Assembly (NCBI RefSeq): GCF_000178975.2 | Contig: NC_015064.1 | Span: 2,046,001 to 2,110,000 of the forward strand | Reading direction: 5' to 3' | Source: Granulicella tundricola MP5ACTX9 | Lineage (GTDB): Bacteria; Acidobacteriota; Terriglobia; Terriglobales; Acidobacteriaceae | DNA: 64,000 bases | In this document: piece after piece, positions 41,017-49,628 of the stretch | Layout of the letters: every line of letters begins with the position of its first letter | Position numbering within the stretch: the first letter of the stretch is position 1 | Program-made: the position numbers and the translations under genes | Notes under the pieces: generated by a model | The model's input: only the letters and a program-made list of their open reading frames with translations | What the model was told of the DNA's origin: nothing | The model's database searches: none

Positions 41017-41972
41017 CCTTGATGAGATGGCGAGTCTGAGCGTCTCAGCTGCGGATTTGCGATACCGTAAGCTACATCCGTTAGTAGATTGACCGCGATA
41101 TAGGTAAGTCCAATAGCGAGAATACAACCTTGTACCAGCGAGTAGTCTCGATTTGAGATTGCCGAGAGTGTGAGCCGCCCTATTCCGGGCAGACTGAAGA
41201 CTGTTTCTGTCACGATGGCTCCTGCCAGCAAGCTGCCAAACTGAAGACCGATAACAGTCAGCACGGGATTCAATGCATTCCTCAATGCGTGGCGGTACAG
41301 GATCGATCGCTCCGTGACACCTTTCGCACGAGCTGTTCTGATGTAGTCCTGGTTCAACTCCTCCAGCATGGAAGTGCGGACAATCCTGGTGAGAATGGCA
41401 GCTAGGCCGCTGCCCAGGGTCACCGTGGGAAGAATGAGATGAGCCATGAAGTTTGCGCCTGATCCCGCGCCCGATACAGGGAGCAAACCGAGTTGAATCG
41501 AAAAGACCAGAATAAGGATAGGTCCGAGGGCGAAGTTGGGAAAAGAAAGGCCAAGGAAGGAAGCCAGGCCAAGCGTACGATCCTGCCATTGACCGGCATG
41601 CCGAGCCGAGGCGATCCCACAAGGCACAGCTATCCCGCAACCGAAGAGCAAGGCAGAAAATGACAGCGTCAACGTATACGGATACCGACTCAAAACGAGG
41701 CGGATGACCGATTCGTGCATTCGGAGAGATTGTCCGAGATCGGCTCGGAAGACACCTGTGATGTAGCGGATATATTGCGTGGAGATAGTGGCATCCAGGC
41801 CGTAGGCATGGCGCATCGCTGTGATATCGGCCGCCGAGGCACCCTCGCCCAACATCTGGACAATCGGATCGCCCGGCACAAGGTGAATCAGAAGGAAGAC
41901 CACTGAGACAACCAGCCATAGGACGGGTATGGCGACGAGTAAGCGCCGGATTGCCTGGCCGAAAGCCGTCAA
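41013..41972 (-). CDS. Dipeptide/oligopeptide-type ABC permease (DppB-like)
   Basis: 319 residues, six helices: N-terminal LLVAIPVLWLVVSVVFLLIHLVPGDPIVQMLGEGAS, YTLTLSFSALLFGCGIAVPCGIAS, DYIRTARAKGVTERSILYRHALRNALNPVLT (coupling loop), GSLLAGAIVTETVFSLPGIGRLTLSAI. A classic DppB. It overlaps the CorC-type gene upstream (ATGA) and the exported hypothetical gene downstream (ATGA). Its expected DppC partner is on the other strand at 38833, so an inversion or loss has dismantled the operon. Confidence 0.88.
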   Translation of the reverse strand: MTAFGQAIRRLLVAIPVLWLVVSVVFLLIHLVPGDPIVQMLGEGASAADITAMRHAYGLDATISTQYIRYITGVFRADLGQSLRMHESVIRLVLSRYPYTLTLSFSALLFGCGIAVPCGIASARHAGQWQDRTLGLASFLGLSFPNFALGPILILVFSIQLGLLPVSGAGSGANFMAHLILPTVTLGSGLAAILTRIVRTSMLEELNQDYIRTARAKGVTERSILYRHALRNALNPVLTVIGLQFGSLLAGAIVTETVFSLPGIGRLTLSAISNRDYSLVQGCILAIGLTYIAVNLLTDVAYGIANPQLRRSDSPSHQG

Positions 41973-43384
41973 GCAGAGACCTCAAGTCCATCGTCTTCTG
42001 TCGCTTGAAGTTCCGATGCTCTTCTTTCCAGACTTATTGCATTGTCATCCACCCTCACCCGCGCTATGCGGTGACCTGACATTTCTTCTACCCGGAAGCT
42101 TTGTCCCTCGTGCATCACGCACTCTCCTACCACCGGGATGTGACCGAGTTCATTGAGAACGAAACCGGCAAGCGTCTCGACGCCCGGTTCGCGAGGGAAG
42201 GCCCACCCCAGGCGTGTACTGAGGTCACGGAGTGTTGTGCTTCCATCCAATGTGATGATGCCTGTGGAACTCAGTGCGACGCGGCTTGGGCCCGTGTCGA
42301 ACTCGTCCTCCAACTCTCCGACGATTTGCTCCAGCGCGTCCTCCGCGGTGACGACCCCTACCGTCGTTCCGAACTCGTCGACGACGATGGCCATTTGGCG
42401 TCGGCGCTCCTGGAACTCCTGCAACAACTCCACCGCAAGCTTGGTCTCTGGCACAAAGAGTGCATCCCGCATGATCTCGCGGAGGGTAAGGGTGGAGTCT
42501 CCCCGGCCACCCAGGGCGAGGGCGTTGCCGCGGAAGTGCATGAGGCGGGACACGTCCTTGGAGTGGACGATGCCGATGATGTGCTCAGGGCCGCGCTCGG
42601 GGTCGAAGATGGGGATGCGGGAGTGCTGCTCCTCGACGATGCGGGCGCTGGCCTGTTCCAGCCGGAGGCTCGCCGGGAGGGAGAAGATGTTTCCTCTCGG
42701 AGTCATGATCTCGCGGACGACGACGTGACTTAATTCAATCGCGCGGTGGATGATCTCTTCCTGGAAGGGGGGGAGTAGGCCCATGCGGCGGGTTGCGGAG
42801 GCTATGAGCTTGAGCTCTTCGGGGGAGTGGACGGCACCCTCCCCGGTGAGGGGGGCCTTGAAGACGCGGAGGACCAGGGTGGCGGAGGTGTTCATGAGGC
42901 GGACTGCGGGGCGGGTCATACGGATGAACACGTCCATTGGGCCGGCGACGGCGAGGGCGATGCGCTCGGCGCGCTGGAGGGCGAGAGCCTTGGGGACGAG
43001 TTCACCGAGGAGGACTTCGAAGTAGGTGATGATTCCAAACGCGATGACGATGGCAGCGGCGTTGGAGTAGAGCTGGATGTGGGGGGGGAGGTGGGGGAGG
43101 ATGTGGGCGGCGAGGTCCTCGATGATGGTGGCTACGGCGGGTTCGCCGATCCATCCGAGGGCGAGGCTGGCGAGGGTGACTCCGAACTGGACGGCGGGGA
43201 GGAAGTCGTCCATGGACTGCTTGAGCTTGAGGACGGTTCGGGCACCGGGACGGCCGAGAGAGATGAGTTGCTCGACGCGGGTCTCGCGGATGCTGACGAG
43301 TGCGAACTCGGCTGCGACGAAGAAGGAGTTGGCCAGGATGAAGAAGGCCACCATGATTCCCCGGATCAGCGTCCACTCGAACAT
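41969..43384 (-). CDS. HlyC/CorC family transporter (DUF21-CBS-CorC_HlyC)
   Basis: 471 residues. N-terminal DUF21 membrane domain (about 1-200; FFVAAEFALVSIRETRVEQL), two CBS domains (about 220-340; VVREIMTPRGNIFSLP and LREIMRDALFVPETKLAVELLQEFQERRRQMAIVVDEFGTTVGVVTAEDALEQIVGEL) and a C-terminal CorC_HlyC domain (GIITLDGSTTLRDLSTRLGW, LGHIPVVGE). The family exports Mg2+ or Co2+ or has related roles. The 3' end overlaps the dppB-like start by 4 bp. Composition changes inside this gene: the 3' third is less G-rich on the plus strand than the rest. Confidence 0.9.
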   Translation of the reverse strand: MFEWTLIRGIMVAFFILANSFFVAAEFALVSIRETRVEQLISLGRPGARTVLKLKQSMDDFLPAVQFGVTLASLALGWIGEPAVATIIEDLAAHILPHLPPHIQLYSNAAAIVIAFGIITYFEVLLGELVPKALALQRAERIALAVAGPMDVFIRMTRPAVRLMNTSATLVLRVFKAPLTGEGAVHSPEELKLIASATRRMGLLPPFQEEIIHRAIELSHVVVREIMTPRGNIFSLPASLRLEQASARIVEEQHSRIPIFDPERGPEHIIGIVHSKDVSRLMHFRGNALALGGRGDSTLTLREIMRDALFVPETKLAVELLQEFQERRRQMAIVVDEFGTTVGVVTAEDALEQIVGELEDEFDTGPSRVALSSTGIITLDGSTTLRDLSTRLGWAFPREPGVETLAGFVLNELGHIPVVGECVMHEGQSFRVEEMSGHRIARVRVDDNAISLERRASELQATEDDGLEVSA

Positions 43385-43403
43385 AATTCTGATGCTAGCA
43401 GGA

Positions 43404-43436
43404 AAAAGCCCCGCCGCTGGTTGGCGACGGGGCTTG
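43404..43436 (-). terminator. Intrinsic terminator after trxA
   Basis: On the minus strand AAGCCCCGTCGC-CAACCA-GCGGCGGGGCTT followed by a T run (12-bp stem, one G-U pair), 15 bp past the thioredoxin stop. Confidence 0.9.
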
Positions 43437-43450
43437 GTGGAGCGAGATGC

Positions 43451-43798
43451 TTAGGCGACTACGGGCGCGCCGATGACCTTGGTGATCGACTGCTCGATGC
43501 TGGCCTTGGGGACGACGCCGACGATCTGCTCGGCTACCTTACCGTCCTTGAAGATCAGGAGAGCGGGGATGCCGCGGATGCCGTAGCGCGACGGAGTGGC
43601 GCTGTTCTTGTCCACATCCATCTTCATGACCTTGAGCTGTCCGTTGAACTGCTCTGCGACCTGGTCGACGACGGGCGCGAGTGCGCGACAGGGACCGCAC
43701 CAGGCTGCCCAGAAATCAACGAGAACCGGCTGTGACGACTTCAACACATCCTGCTCGAAGTTCGAATCGTTTACTTCGGAAACAAACTGACCTGCCAT
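43451..43798 (-). CDS. trxA: Thioredoxin
   Basis: 115 residues. Full thioredoxin fold with the WCGPC active site (Cys34, Cys37) in VLVDFWAAWCGPCRALAPVV, cis-Pro in GIRGIPALLIFKDGKVAEQIVG. Cytosolic disulfide reductase working with thioredoxin reductase. RBS GGGAGG lies upstream. Monocistronic with a strong terminator. A long repeat element (43971-44115) sits 170 bp upstream in the same orientation. Confidence 0.96.
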   Translation of the reverse strand: MAGQFVSEVNDSNFEQDVLKSSQPVLVDFWAAWCGPCRALAPVVDQVAEQFNGQLKVMKMDVDKNSATPSRYGIRGIPALLIFKDGKVAEQIVGVVPKASIEQSITKVIGAPVVA

Positions 43799-43970
43799 CG
43801 GATACTTCCTCCCGCCGGTTCTGATTCACCCGGCACATTCATAATAGATGCGAATACGGTGCTAGAGATTCAAGGTGCATTTTTTTCGGAATTATTTGTT
43901 TCAATCCTGTAAAGATCTTGTCAAGATGGGAGCGACCGGTAAGTCACGTACATGACATGGCTCCAACCGG

Positions 43971-44115
43971 GGTACCTCCCCCACCCCCGCCTAAAGTGCT
44001 CAAAGTCTTCAAAGCAAATACTTTAGGTCCGGACATGGGTCTTGATCTTTCGTCGAATATCTCTCGGCTTTCCGCTCAAACTCTATAATCATATTATACA
44101 GTACGTGTCAAGCTT
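43971..44115 (-). repeat. 150-bp dispersed element, copy B
   Basis: Minus-strand homologue of copy A: AAGCTTGACACGTACTG-TATAATATGATTA at 44115-44085, GTCCGGACCTAAAG, GAAGACTTTGAGCACTTTAG and GGGGGTGGGGGAGG. Inside, CTAAAGT and ACTTTAG arms can pair. It occupies most of the 43799-44159 spacer; the rest carries the trxA leader and nothing else evident. Confidence 0.8.
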
Positions 44116-44159
44116 GCAATCGAGAGTTGCACTGCTCCTTGTGCAAAACGCTACAACTT

Positions 44160-45023
44160 TCAGGCGATGCGTGTTTCAACGATCTCCAAAGCCGGGTCTG
44201 AGGCGGCGTGGCGGATGGCGTCGAGGATGGGCTGGAGGGGTTCGGCGGGGTCCGTGATGAGGAGAACCGAGGGGCCTGCTCCGCTGAGGGTTACGGAGTG
44301 GATGCCTGGAGTTCCGGCCAGGGGAAGCAGAAGGGGCAGGAGCGGGCAGGCGGCTGAGCGGTAGGGCTGGTGGATGCGGTCCTGGGTGCCGGCGTGGAGG
44401 AGGTCGGGGCGATTGAGGGCGAAGGCGGAGACGAGGAGCGCGGTAGCCTGGATGTTGGCGACGGCGTCGGCGCGGGAGTAGGTGTCGGGGAGCAGGGCCC
44501 TGGCCTCTGTGGTGGCGAGCGAGGTGGTGGGGAGGGCCAGGAGGAGACGCCAGTCCAGAGTGCGGCCGAAGGTGGCGGCGGTGACTCCGGTTTTGTCCAT
44601 GGCTGAGGCGGTGAGGCCGCCGAGATGGCAGGCTGCTACGTTGTCGGGGTGGCCTTCGCGGCGGCAGGCTTCTTCCAGAATCTCTTGCGCGGTGAGGTTG
44701 AGGTTGCCGAAGTGACTGGCGAGATGGACACCGGCCAGGAGTGCGGCGGCGGAGGAGCCGCAGCCCATGCCGAGGGGGATCTCGTTGTGGATTTTGAGAT
44801 GGAGGGGCAGGGCCTGGGGGGCTAGATCGCGGTAGGTTTCGAGGAGGAGATTGCGTTCGATATCGGCTACCTGGATTGGGTTGCGGCCGGTGGCTTCGAT
44901 TTGGAAGTGCTCGGAGGGGGTGGCTTCGAGGGTGAGGTAGAGGGCCATGGCGAGGCCCAGGGCGTCGAAGCCGGGGCCGAGGTTGGCGGAGGTGGCGGGG
45001 AGTTTTAGGTGGAAGGCTGGCAT
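44160..45023 (-). CDS. thrB: Homoserine kinase (GHMP family)
   Basis: 287 residues. Phosphorylates homoserine in threonine synthesis. GHMP motifs: LPATSANLGPGFDALGLAM, IPLGMGCGSSAAALLAGVHLA (ATP loop), REGHPDNVAACHLGGLT and GIHSVTLSGAGPSVLLI. Complete and of normal length. thrC is at 33.5 kb, so the two threonine genes are not in one operon, and the catabolic tdh is 2 kb away. Confidence 0.92.
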   Translation of the reverse strand: MPAFHLKLPATSANLGPGFDALGLAMALYLTLEATPSEHFQIEATGRNPIQVADIERNLLLETYRDLAPQALPLHLKIHNEIPLGMGCGSSAAALLAGVHLASHFGNLNLTAQEILEEACRREGHPDNVAACHLGGLTASAMDKTGVTAATFGRTLDWRLLLALPTTSLATTEARALLPDTYSRADAVANIQATALLVSAFALNRPDLLHAGTQDRIHQPYRSAACPLLPLLLPLAGTPGIHSVTLSGAGPSVLLITDPAEPLQPILDAIRHAASDPALEIVETRIA

Positions 45024-45080
45024 GGGTCTGGTTTGATTCTAGTGGTTCGTGGGTGCGGGCTTTCTCAGGGGAAGAGAACA

Positions 45081-45130
45081 GGCAACGACAAGTACCAATA
45101 CAGAGGTTCTGGCTTCGCCAGAATGACGAC
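45081..45130 (+). repeat. Composite hexamer/hairpin repeat, copy in thrB spacer (1)
   Basis: GGCAACGACAAGTACCAATAC followed by the hairpin GGTTCTGGCTTCGCCAGAA and TGACGAC. First of two near-identical hairpins in the 45024-45571 spacer. Confidence 0.75.
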
Positions 45131-45160
45131 AAAAACAAATGACTACAACGGCAGACGCGA

Positions 45161-45232
45161 CTGCAACAACAATTGCAACAACAACTGCAACTGCCAATGC
45201 AACTGCAACAACAACTGCCAATACGGGGTCCT
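45161..45232 (+). repeat. Degenerate hexamer tract (CTGCAA/CAACAA type)
   Basis: About 70 bp of six-base repeats (TGCAACAACAA, TGCAACTGCCAA) ending in CCAATACGGGG, the same ending that precedes the hairpins, but here without a full hairpin (GTCCTGACGG). Confidence 0.7.
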
Positions 45233-45326
45233 GACGGATAACCGATCTTCTTAGATGGTCCGTTCAACTTATATGTCAGAGCGAAATTCGCTTCGCTCAG
45301 GATGACGGGGTAAAACAAACAAATAA

Positions 45327-45430
45327 CTGAAACTGCCGCTGCAAGTGCAAGTGCAAGTGCAAGTGCAACTGCCGCTGCAAGTGCAACCACAACTGCCAAT
45401 ACGGAGGTTCTGGCTTCGCCAGAATGACGA
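45327..45430 (+). repeat. Composite hexamer/hairpin repeat (2), with perfect GCAAGT array
   Basis: ACTGCCGCT, then four exact GCAAGT units (45341-45364), further degenerate units, CCAATACGGAG and the hairpin GGTTCTGGCTTCGCCAGAA. A partial hairpin variant (TTCGCTTCGCTCAGGATGAC) lies just upstream at 45287-45306. Confidence 0.8.
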
Positions 45431-45547
45431 CTTTTTGGGGTAGACGACTTTTGGGGTTAACCGACTTTTGGAGGTTAAACGACTTTTGGAGGCTAACCGA
45501 CTTTTGGAGGCTAAACGGCTTTTGGAGGCTAAACGACTTTTGGGTCG
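45428..45547. repeat. 18-bp tandem repeat array
   Basis: About 6.5 units of 17-18 bp, consensus CGACTTTTGGAGGCTAAA, with early units diverged (GGGGTAGA, GGGGTTAAC). Begins in the hairpin's GACGA and ends at TCGGGCG, 25 bp from the EAL-HDOD stop. Read on the minus strand it keeps an open frame of SRLASK hexapeptides, which I consider coincidental. Confidence 0.85.
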
Positions 45548-45571
45548 GGCGTCCAACCGAGGTGGGGGCTC

Positions 45572-46867
45572 TTAGAAGTTGACGGCTTTGAGCTGGCTGG
45601 TGGCCCAGCGGGAGGCGGAGACGTACATCTCTGTGAGCTGGGCGTCGGTGATCTTGAGAGCTTTGGAGAGTTCTGTGCAGCGGGTCCATTGTTTCTGCTC
45701 ATAGCAGTGCAGGAGACGCAGGGGTACAGCCGTGTCCGAGGCCGCTCCGAGGAGGGCTGCGGTGGCTTCCGGGCGGAGAGGAAGCATGCTGAGGACCTCC
45801 TGCATGGGGGTCTGGAGGATGGCATCGACGGTGGAGAGGAGACCGATGAGGTACTGCTCGCCCTGGATCTGACCTGCGCTGGAGCTGAGGAGCTCACAGA
45901 AACGGGCGCGTTGGAGGGCGAGATAGACGAGCTCATACGAGACGGTGACGCCTTTGCTGAGCGAGACCGCGATGGCGATGGTGGCGAGACGACGGAACTG
46001 GTCCTCTCCTACGATCATGAGGGCCTGGGCGATGGAGGTGACCTCTCCACGGTGTGCGATCTGGGCTGAGTTGGCGAGGCGGAGGAGGCGGTAGCAGATC
46101 GATGCCTCGCTCATGAGGATCTTTTCCACTTCGTGGATGTCGTACGGGGATTTGGTGAGAGCGCTGAGAAGCTGAATATAGATGAGGTTGTTGGTGGGGA
46201 TGTGACGGCTGGAGCTGATGATGGGGTGCGAGAAGAAGTAGCCCTGGAAGAACTGGTAGCCTTCGGCGAGGGCGCGGCGAAACTCTTCTACCGTTTCGAC
46301 TTTCTCTGCGATGAGCGGGATCTTCGAGGCGGAGAGCTCACGCTGGATGCTCAAGAGCTCTTCATGGCTGAGGGCGCGGAAGTCGAGCTTGATGTAGTTC
46401 GCAAAGCAGAGGAGCCGGTCGGAGGAGTTTCCGGGCAGGAAATCGTCCAGGGCGATCTGGTAGCCGGCTTGTTTGAGCTCGGCGACGGCGTGGACAACTT
46501 CATCGTCTACGTCTACGGTTTCCAGGACTTCAAGAACGGTGAGTTCAGCCGGCAGAAGGGTAACCGTGCGACTGACGAGGGCCTCGCGGGTGCAGTTGAT
46601 GAATGCCTTGGAGCCGGGGGCGAGGGTATCGAGGCCGATGAGCAGCGCGTTATCCACCATCTGGCGCGTGGCGTCCTCTGCGTCGCCGGAGAAGACGTTG
46701 TCCAGTCCGGCGCGGAAAAGGAGCTCATATCCGAAGATATTCTGATGGGCGTCGAGGATGGGCTGGCGACCGACGAAGCGGGTGACAGAGGATTCGCCGG
46801 ATTTGCGGATGGACTGCTCTGGGGTCTGCAAAGGGTCTCGCATGGAGGTGGAGGACAGGGACGGCAC
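45572..46867 (-). CDS. EAL-HDOD signalling protein (YuxH type)
   Basis: 431 residues (ATG 46867; 46843 possible). EAL-like domain about 25-225: VGRQPILDAHQNIFGYELLFR, LTVLEVLETV in place of the EAL/ELTE glutamate motifs, GYQIALDDF, KLDFRAL, PLIAEKVETVEEF and FFQGYFFSHP. HDOD domain about 240-420 (LLRLANSAQIAHRGEVTSIAQALMIVGEDQFRRLATIAI). Several c-di-GMP phosphodiesterase residues are altered, so it is probably a binding or scaffold protein rather than an enzyme. Linked to motility or signalling in other bacteria. No clear partner nearby. Confidence 0.88.
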   Translation of the reverse strand: MPSLSSTSMRDPLQTPEQSIRKSGESSVTRFVGRQPILDAHQNIFGYELLFRAGLDNVFSGDAEDATRQMVDNALLIGLDTLAPGSKAFINCTREALVSRTVTLLPAELTVLEVLETVDVDDEVVHAVAELKQAGYQIALDDFLPGNSSDRLLCFANYIKLDFRALSHEELLSIQRELSASKIPLIAEKVETVEEFRRALAEGYQFFQGYFFSHPIISSSRHIPTNNLIYIQLLSALTKSPYDIHEVEKILMSEASICYRLLRLANSAQIAHRGEVTSIAQALMIVGEDQFRRLATIAIAVSLSKGVTVSYELVYLALQRARFCELLSSSAGQIQGEQYLIGLLSTVDAILQTPMQEVLSMLPLRPEATAALLGAASDTAVPLRLLHCYEQKQWTRCTELSKALKITDAQLTEMYVSASRWATSQLKAVNF

Positions 46868-46993
46868 CTTGGGTTGAGGCTATGGGACTATGTTAGGTGT
46901 CTCACAAGAAGATTGCCATAACACTATCAGTGTGGAAGAAAACTCACGGGAAGGGGCGGATTACACTGGTAAAGGTTGTTATGAAAGGGATAC

Positions 46994-48028
46994 GTGAAAG
47001 CTCTCGTAAAGTCGCAGGATGGACAGGGGCTCTGGCTGAAGGATGTGCCGGAACCGGAGATGGGAATCAACGATGTGAAGATCCGGGTGCTGTATACCGG
47101 GATCTGCGGGACGGATCTCCATATCTATGAGTGGGATGCGTGGGCGCGGTCGACCATCCAGATTGGGCTGGTGATTGGGCACGAGTTTGTTGGTGAAGTG
47201 GTAGCCGTGGGTGAGAATGTTCCGGACGTGCATCCGGGGCAGCTTGTCAGCGGGGAAGGGCATGTCGTCTGCGGACGGTGCCGGAACTGCCTGGCCGGGC
47301 GTCGGCATCTTTGTGCGTTCACCAAAGGCGTGGGCGTGAACCGGGATGGAGCGTTTGCGGAGTACGTGGTTCTGCCGATGTCGAATATCTGGCATCATGC
47401 GCCGGGGGTGAATCCGGAGGTGGCCTCGATCTTCGATCCGTTTGGCAATGCGGTGCATACGGCGCTGGCGTTTCCGGTGCTGGGAGAAGACGTGCTGGTG
47501 ACGGGCGCAGGGCCGATTGGGATTATGGCCGCTGCGGTGGCTCGTCATGCGGGTGCGCGGCATGTGGTGATCTCTGATCCGAATCCCTACCGGCGAGCGC
47601 TGGCGGAGAAGCTGGGCGTGACGCGGGCGGTGAACCCGATGGAGACGACGCTGGCTGCGGTGCAGAAGGAGCTGGGGATGAGCGAGGGGTTCGACGTGGG
47701 GCTGGAGATGAGCGGCAACCCGAACGCTTTCCGCGACATGATCAACAGCATGAGCCACGGCGGGAAGATCTCCATGCTGGGAATTCCTTCGCAGGAGATC
47801 GCGATCGATTGGAATAAGGTGATCTTCAACCAGTTGACGCTGCGCGGCATCTACGGCCGGGAGATGTATGAGACCTGGTACAAGATGACCGTGATGCTGG
47901 AGAGCGGGCTGGACATTGAGCCGGTGATCACGCACCGGCTGAACTGGCGGGACTATAAGGACGGGTTCGACGCGATGCGGTCCGGGAACAGCGGCAAGGT
48001 GGTTCTGGATTGGCGGGACGTTTCCTAG
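46994..48028 (+). CDS. tdh: L-threonine 3-dehydrogenase
   Basis: 344 residues, GTG start at 46994 (AAAGGGA upstream). Zinc MDR enzyme oxidising threonine to 2-amino-3-ketobutyrate. Catalytic zinc ligands Cys38 ([12 protein letters not shown]) and His63/Glu64 (GHEFVGEV); structural zinc cysteines in [17 protein letters not shown]; Rossmann [20 protein letters not shown]. It aligns over its full length with E. coli Tdh ([65 protein letters not shown]). The usual partner kbl is not adjacent. A TACACT box near 46960 could be its -10. Confidence 0.94.
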   Translation: MKALVKSQDGQGLWLKDVPEPEMGINDVKIRVLYTGICGTDLHIYEWDAWARSTIQIGLVIGHEFVGEVVAVGENVPDVHPGQLVSGEGHVVCGRCRNCLAGRRHLCAFTKGVGVNRDGAFAEYVVLPMSNIWHHAPGVNPEVASIFDPFGNAVHTALAFPVLGEDVLVTGAGPIGIMAAAVARHAGARHVVISDPNPYRRALAEKLGVTRAVNPMETTLAAVQKELGMSEGFDVGLEMSGNPNAFRDMINSMSHGGKISMLGIPSQEIAIDWNKVIFNQLTLRGIYGREMYETWYKMTVMLESGLDIEPVITHRLNWRDYKDGFDAMRSGNSGKVVLDWRDVS

Positions 48029-48186
48029 GACGGATTCCTAGAGCGGACGCTTTGCGGGATTGAATCCGTGGGCCGGCTTCGGTCGTACTGTAACCGATGA
48101 TGGAAGTGTGCATCATACGGTCGAGTACACTGGGGTCGGCGGCACGATTCGTCGGACGATCAAGTTCAGCGTAAAGGGTCTCTTGA

Positions 48187-48891
48187 ATGGAACAAAGCGA
48201 ATGCGAAGTGGCCGACCGGAGCCTGGTGCATCAGTCGGACAGTCTGTTTGAGCGATGTTCGTGGTTTTACGCTCTGTGCCGTGAGTACCTGTTTCGGGAT
48301 CATACGCAGGAGATTGTACGGTCTTTGTTTCCTGTAGAGCCTCCGGCTCCAGGGACGAAGCTGCTGGAGCTTGGGTGTGGGCCGGGGTTTTATGCCTGTC
48401 GGCTGTCTGAAGAGCTGCCTACGCTGCAGACGACCGGGGTGGATCTATCCGTTGCGCTGATTGAGCGTGCGACGAGCCGGGCGAAGAGCCGTCAACTTTC
48501 CAACTGCAGCTTTCAACATGCTGATGCACATTCGCTGCCTTATCCTTCACATTCAATCGATGCGGTGGTGGTGTCTCGGCTGTTTTTGATCGTGCCGGAT
48601 AAGGAAGGGATCGTGCGGGAGATACATCGGGTGCTTCGGCCGGGGGGGCGGTGCTTTATTGCGGAGCCTACTTCGGGGTTCAGGACTCGGCTGCCGCTGG
48701 CGGTGATGTGGATTTTGAGCCGGTTGACTACGAGTCCGGCAGGGAAGGATCGGGAGCCGCAGGTGGCGGATGTGATGAGCCGGCCGGACTTCAAGGCGCT
48801 GGTGGAGACGCAGCCGTGGGGGTCGATGGAGCTTGAGTACGATGGGTGGTATCAGTACGCGGTGTGCCGGAAGAGTTCAACGAACGCATGA
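48187..48891 (+). CDS. Class I SAM-dependent methyltransferase
   Basis: 234 residues. Motif I LLELGCGPGFYACRLSEEL (about 59-77), then TTGVDLSVALIERA, HADAHSLPYPSHSIDAVVVSRLFLIV and the Methyltransf_11 'VLRPGGRCFIAEPTSGF'. Acceptor unknown. The N-terminal FERCSWFYALCREYLFRDHT and the C-terminal MELEYDGWYQYAVCRK are typical of small lipid- or quinone-like methyltransferases. It overlaps the TIGR04282 gene by 4 bp (ATGA) and starts the overlapping run to 53.7 kb. Confidence 0.85.
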   Translation: MEQSECEVADRSLVHQSDSLFERCSWFYALCREYLFRDHTQEIVRSLFPVEPPAPGTKLLELGCGPGFYACRLSEELPTLQTTGVDLSVALIERATSRAKSRQLSNCSFQHADAHSLPYPSHSIDAVVVSRLFLIVPDKEGIVREIHRVLRPGGRCFIAEPTSGFRTRLPLAVMWILSRLTTSPAGKDREPQVADVMSRPDFKALVETQPWGSMELEYDGWYQYAVCRKSSTNA

Positions 48892-49628
48892 GCTATCCCA
48901 TTCTTGATCCTGATTTTCCAATCCCTGCGCTGGGGCATCTTTGCGCGCTGACGGTGATGGCGAAGGCTCCGAAGGCGGGGCGGGTGAAGACGAGGCTGTC
49001 GCCGCCGCTGACGCTGGAGCAGACTGCGGCTTTGAATATCTGCTTTCTGAAGGACACTACGGCGAATCTGGCGACGGTTGTGGGTGGGGCGGGGTTGATC
49101 TCGTATACGCCGGTGGGGGATGAGGCGCTGTTCGACGGACTGCTGCCGGAGACGTTTGGACTGGTGGCGCAGCGGGGGGATGGGTTCGGGGAACGGCTGC
49201 TGTGCGCGGCGAAGGATGTGCTGGCGATCGGGTATGGGGCGGTTTGTCTGATCGATTCGGATTCGCCTACGGTGCCGGGGGCGGTGTTTGCGAAGGCTGT
49301 GGAGGAGTTGGCGCGACCGGGGGATCGGGTGGTGATTGGGCCTTCTGATGATGGGGGGTACTACTTGATCGGGCTGAAGGTGGCGCATGCGGCGCCGTTC
49401 GAGCGGATTACGTGGAGTACGGGGACGGTTTTTGAGGAGACGGTGGAGCGGTGCCGGGAGGCGGGGCTGGAGGTGGTGGTGCTGCCGGTTTGGTACGACG
49501 TGGACGATGCTGCGACGCTCGCGGTGCTGAAGCGCGAGTTGCTGGAGGGGGTTCGGCCGGGATTTGCGGAGATGGATGGGTATTCGGCTCCGAAGACGGT
49601 TGGATTTTTGATGGAGCTTGGGGCTTGA
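48888..49628 (+). CDS. TIGR04282 / DUF2064 family transferase
   Basis: 246 residues from the ATG at 48888. Nucleotidyl/glycosyltransferase-like fold related to CofC: LTVMAKAPKAGRVKTRLSPPLTLEQTAALN (nucleotide-binding), YGAVCLIDSDSPTVPGAVFAKAVEEL, VVIGPSDDGGYYLIGLK and WYDVDDAATL. TIGR04282 is described as 'rSAM/selenodomain-associated transferase 1'. Here a radical SAM protein also occurs three genes downstream. Overlaps both neighbours (ATGA and TTGA), so expression is coupled. Substrate unknown. Confidence 0.85.
   Translation: MSYPILDPDFPIPALGHLCALTVMAKAPKAGRVKTRLSPPLTLEQTAALNICFLKDTTANLATVVGGAGLISYTPVGDEALFDGLLPETFGLVAQRGDGFGERLLCAAKDVLAIGYGAVCLIDSDSPTVPGAVFAKAVEELARPGDRVVIGPSDDGGYYLIGLKVAHAAPFERITWSTGTVFEETVERCREAGLEVVVLPVWYDVDDAATLAVLKRELLEGVRPGFAEMDGYSAPKTVGFLMELGA

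Noticed and set aside
40336..41991. A single 551-residue minus-strand protein
   Set aside because: Its N-terminal part is a Cys/Arg/Ser-rich shadow of the dppB-like gene in another frame; only the part after 41016 has protein-like sequence and a signal peptide.
45039..45221. An Ala/Val-rich membrane peptide
   Set aside because: Translation of the hexamer repeats, which give alternating Val/Ala on the minus strand; no other support.
45428..45547. A CRISPR array
   Set aside because: Units of 17-18 bp abut each other without unique spacers, and no cas genes are present.
45269..45556. A repeat protein with SRLASK hexapeptides
   Set aside because: The frame arises from the 18-bp tandem repeat, has no ribosome-binding site and runs into the hexamer tract.
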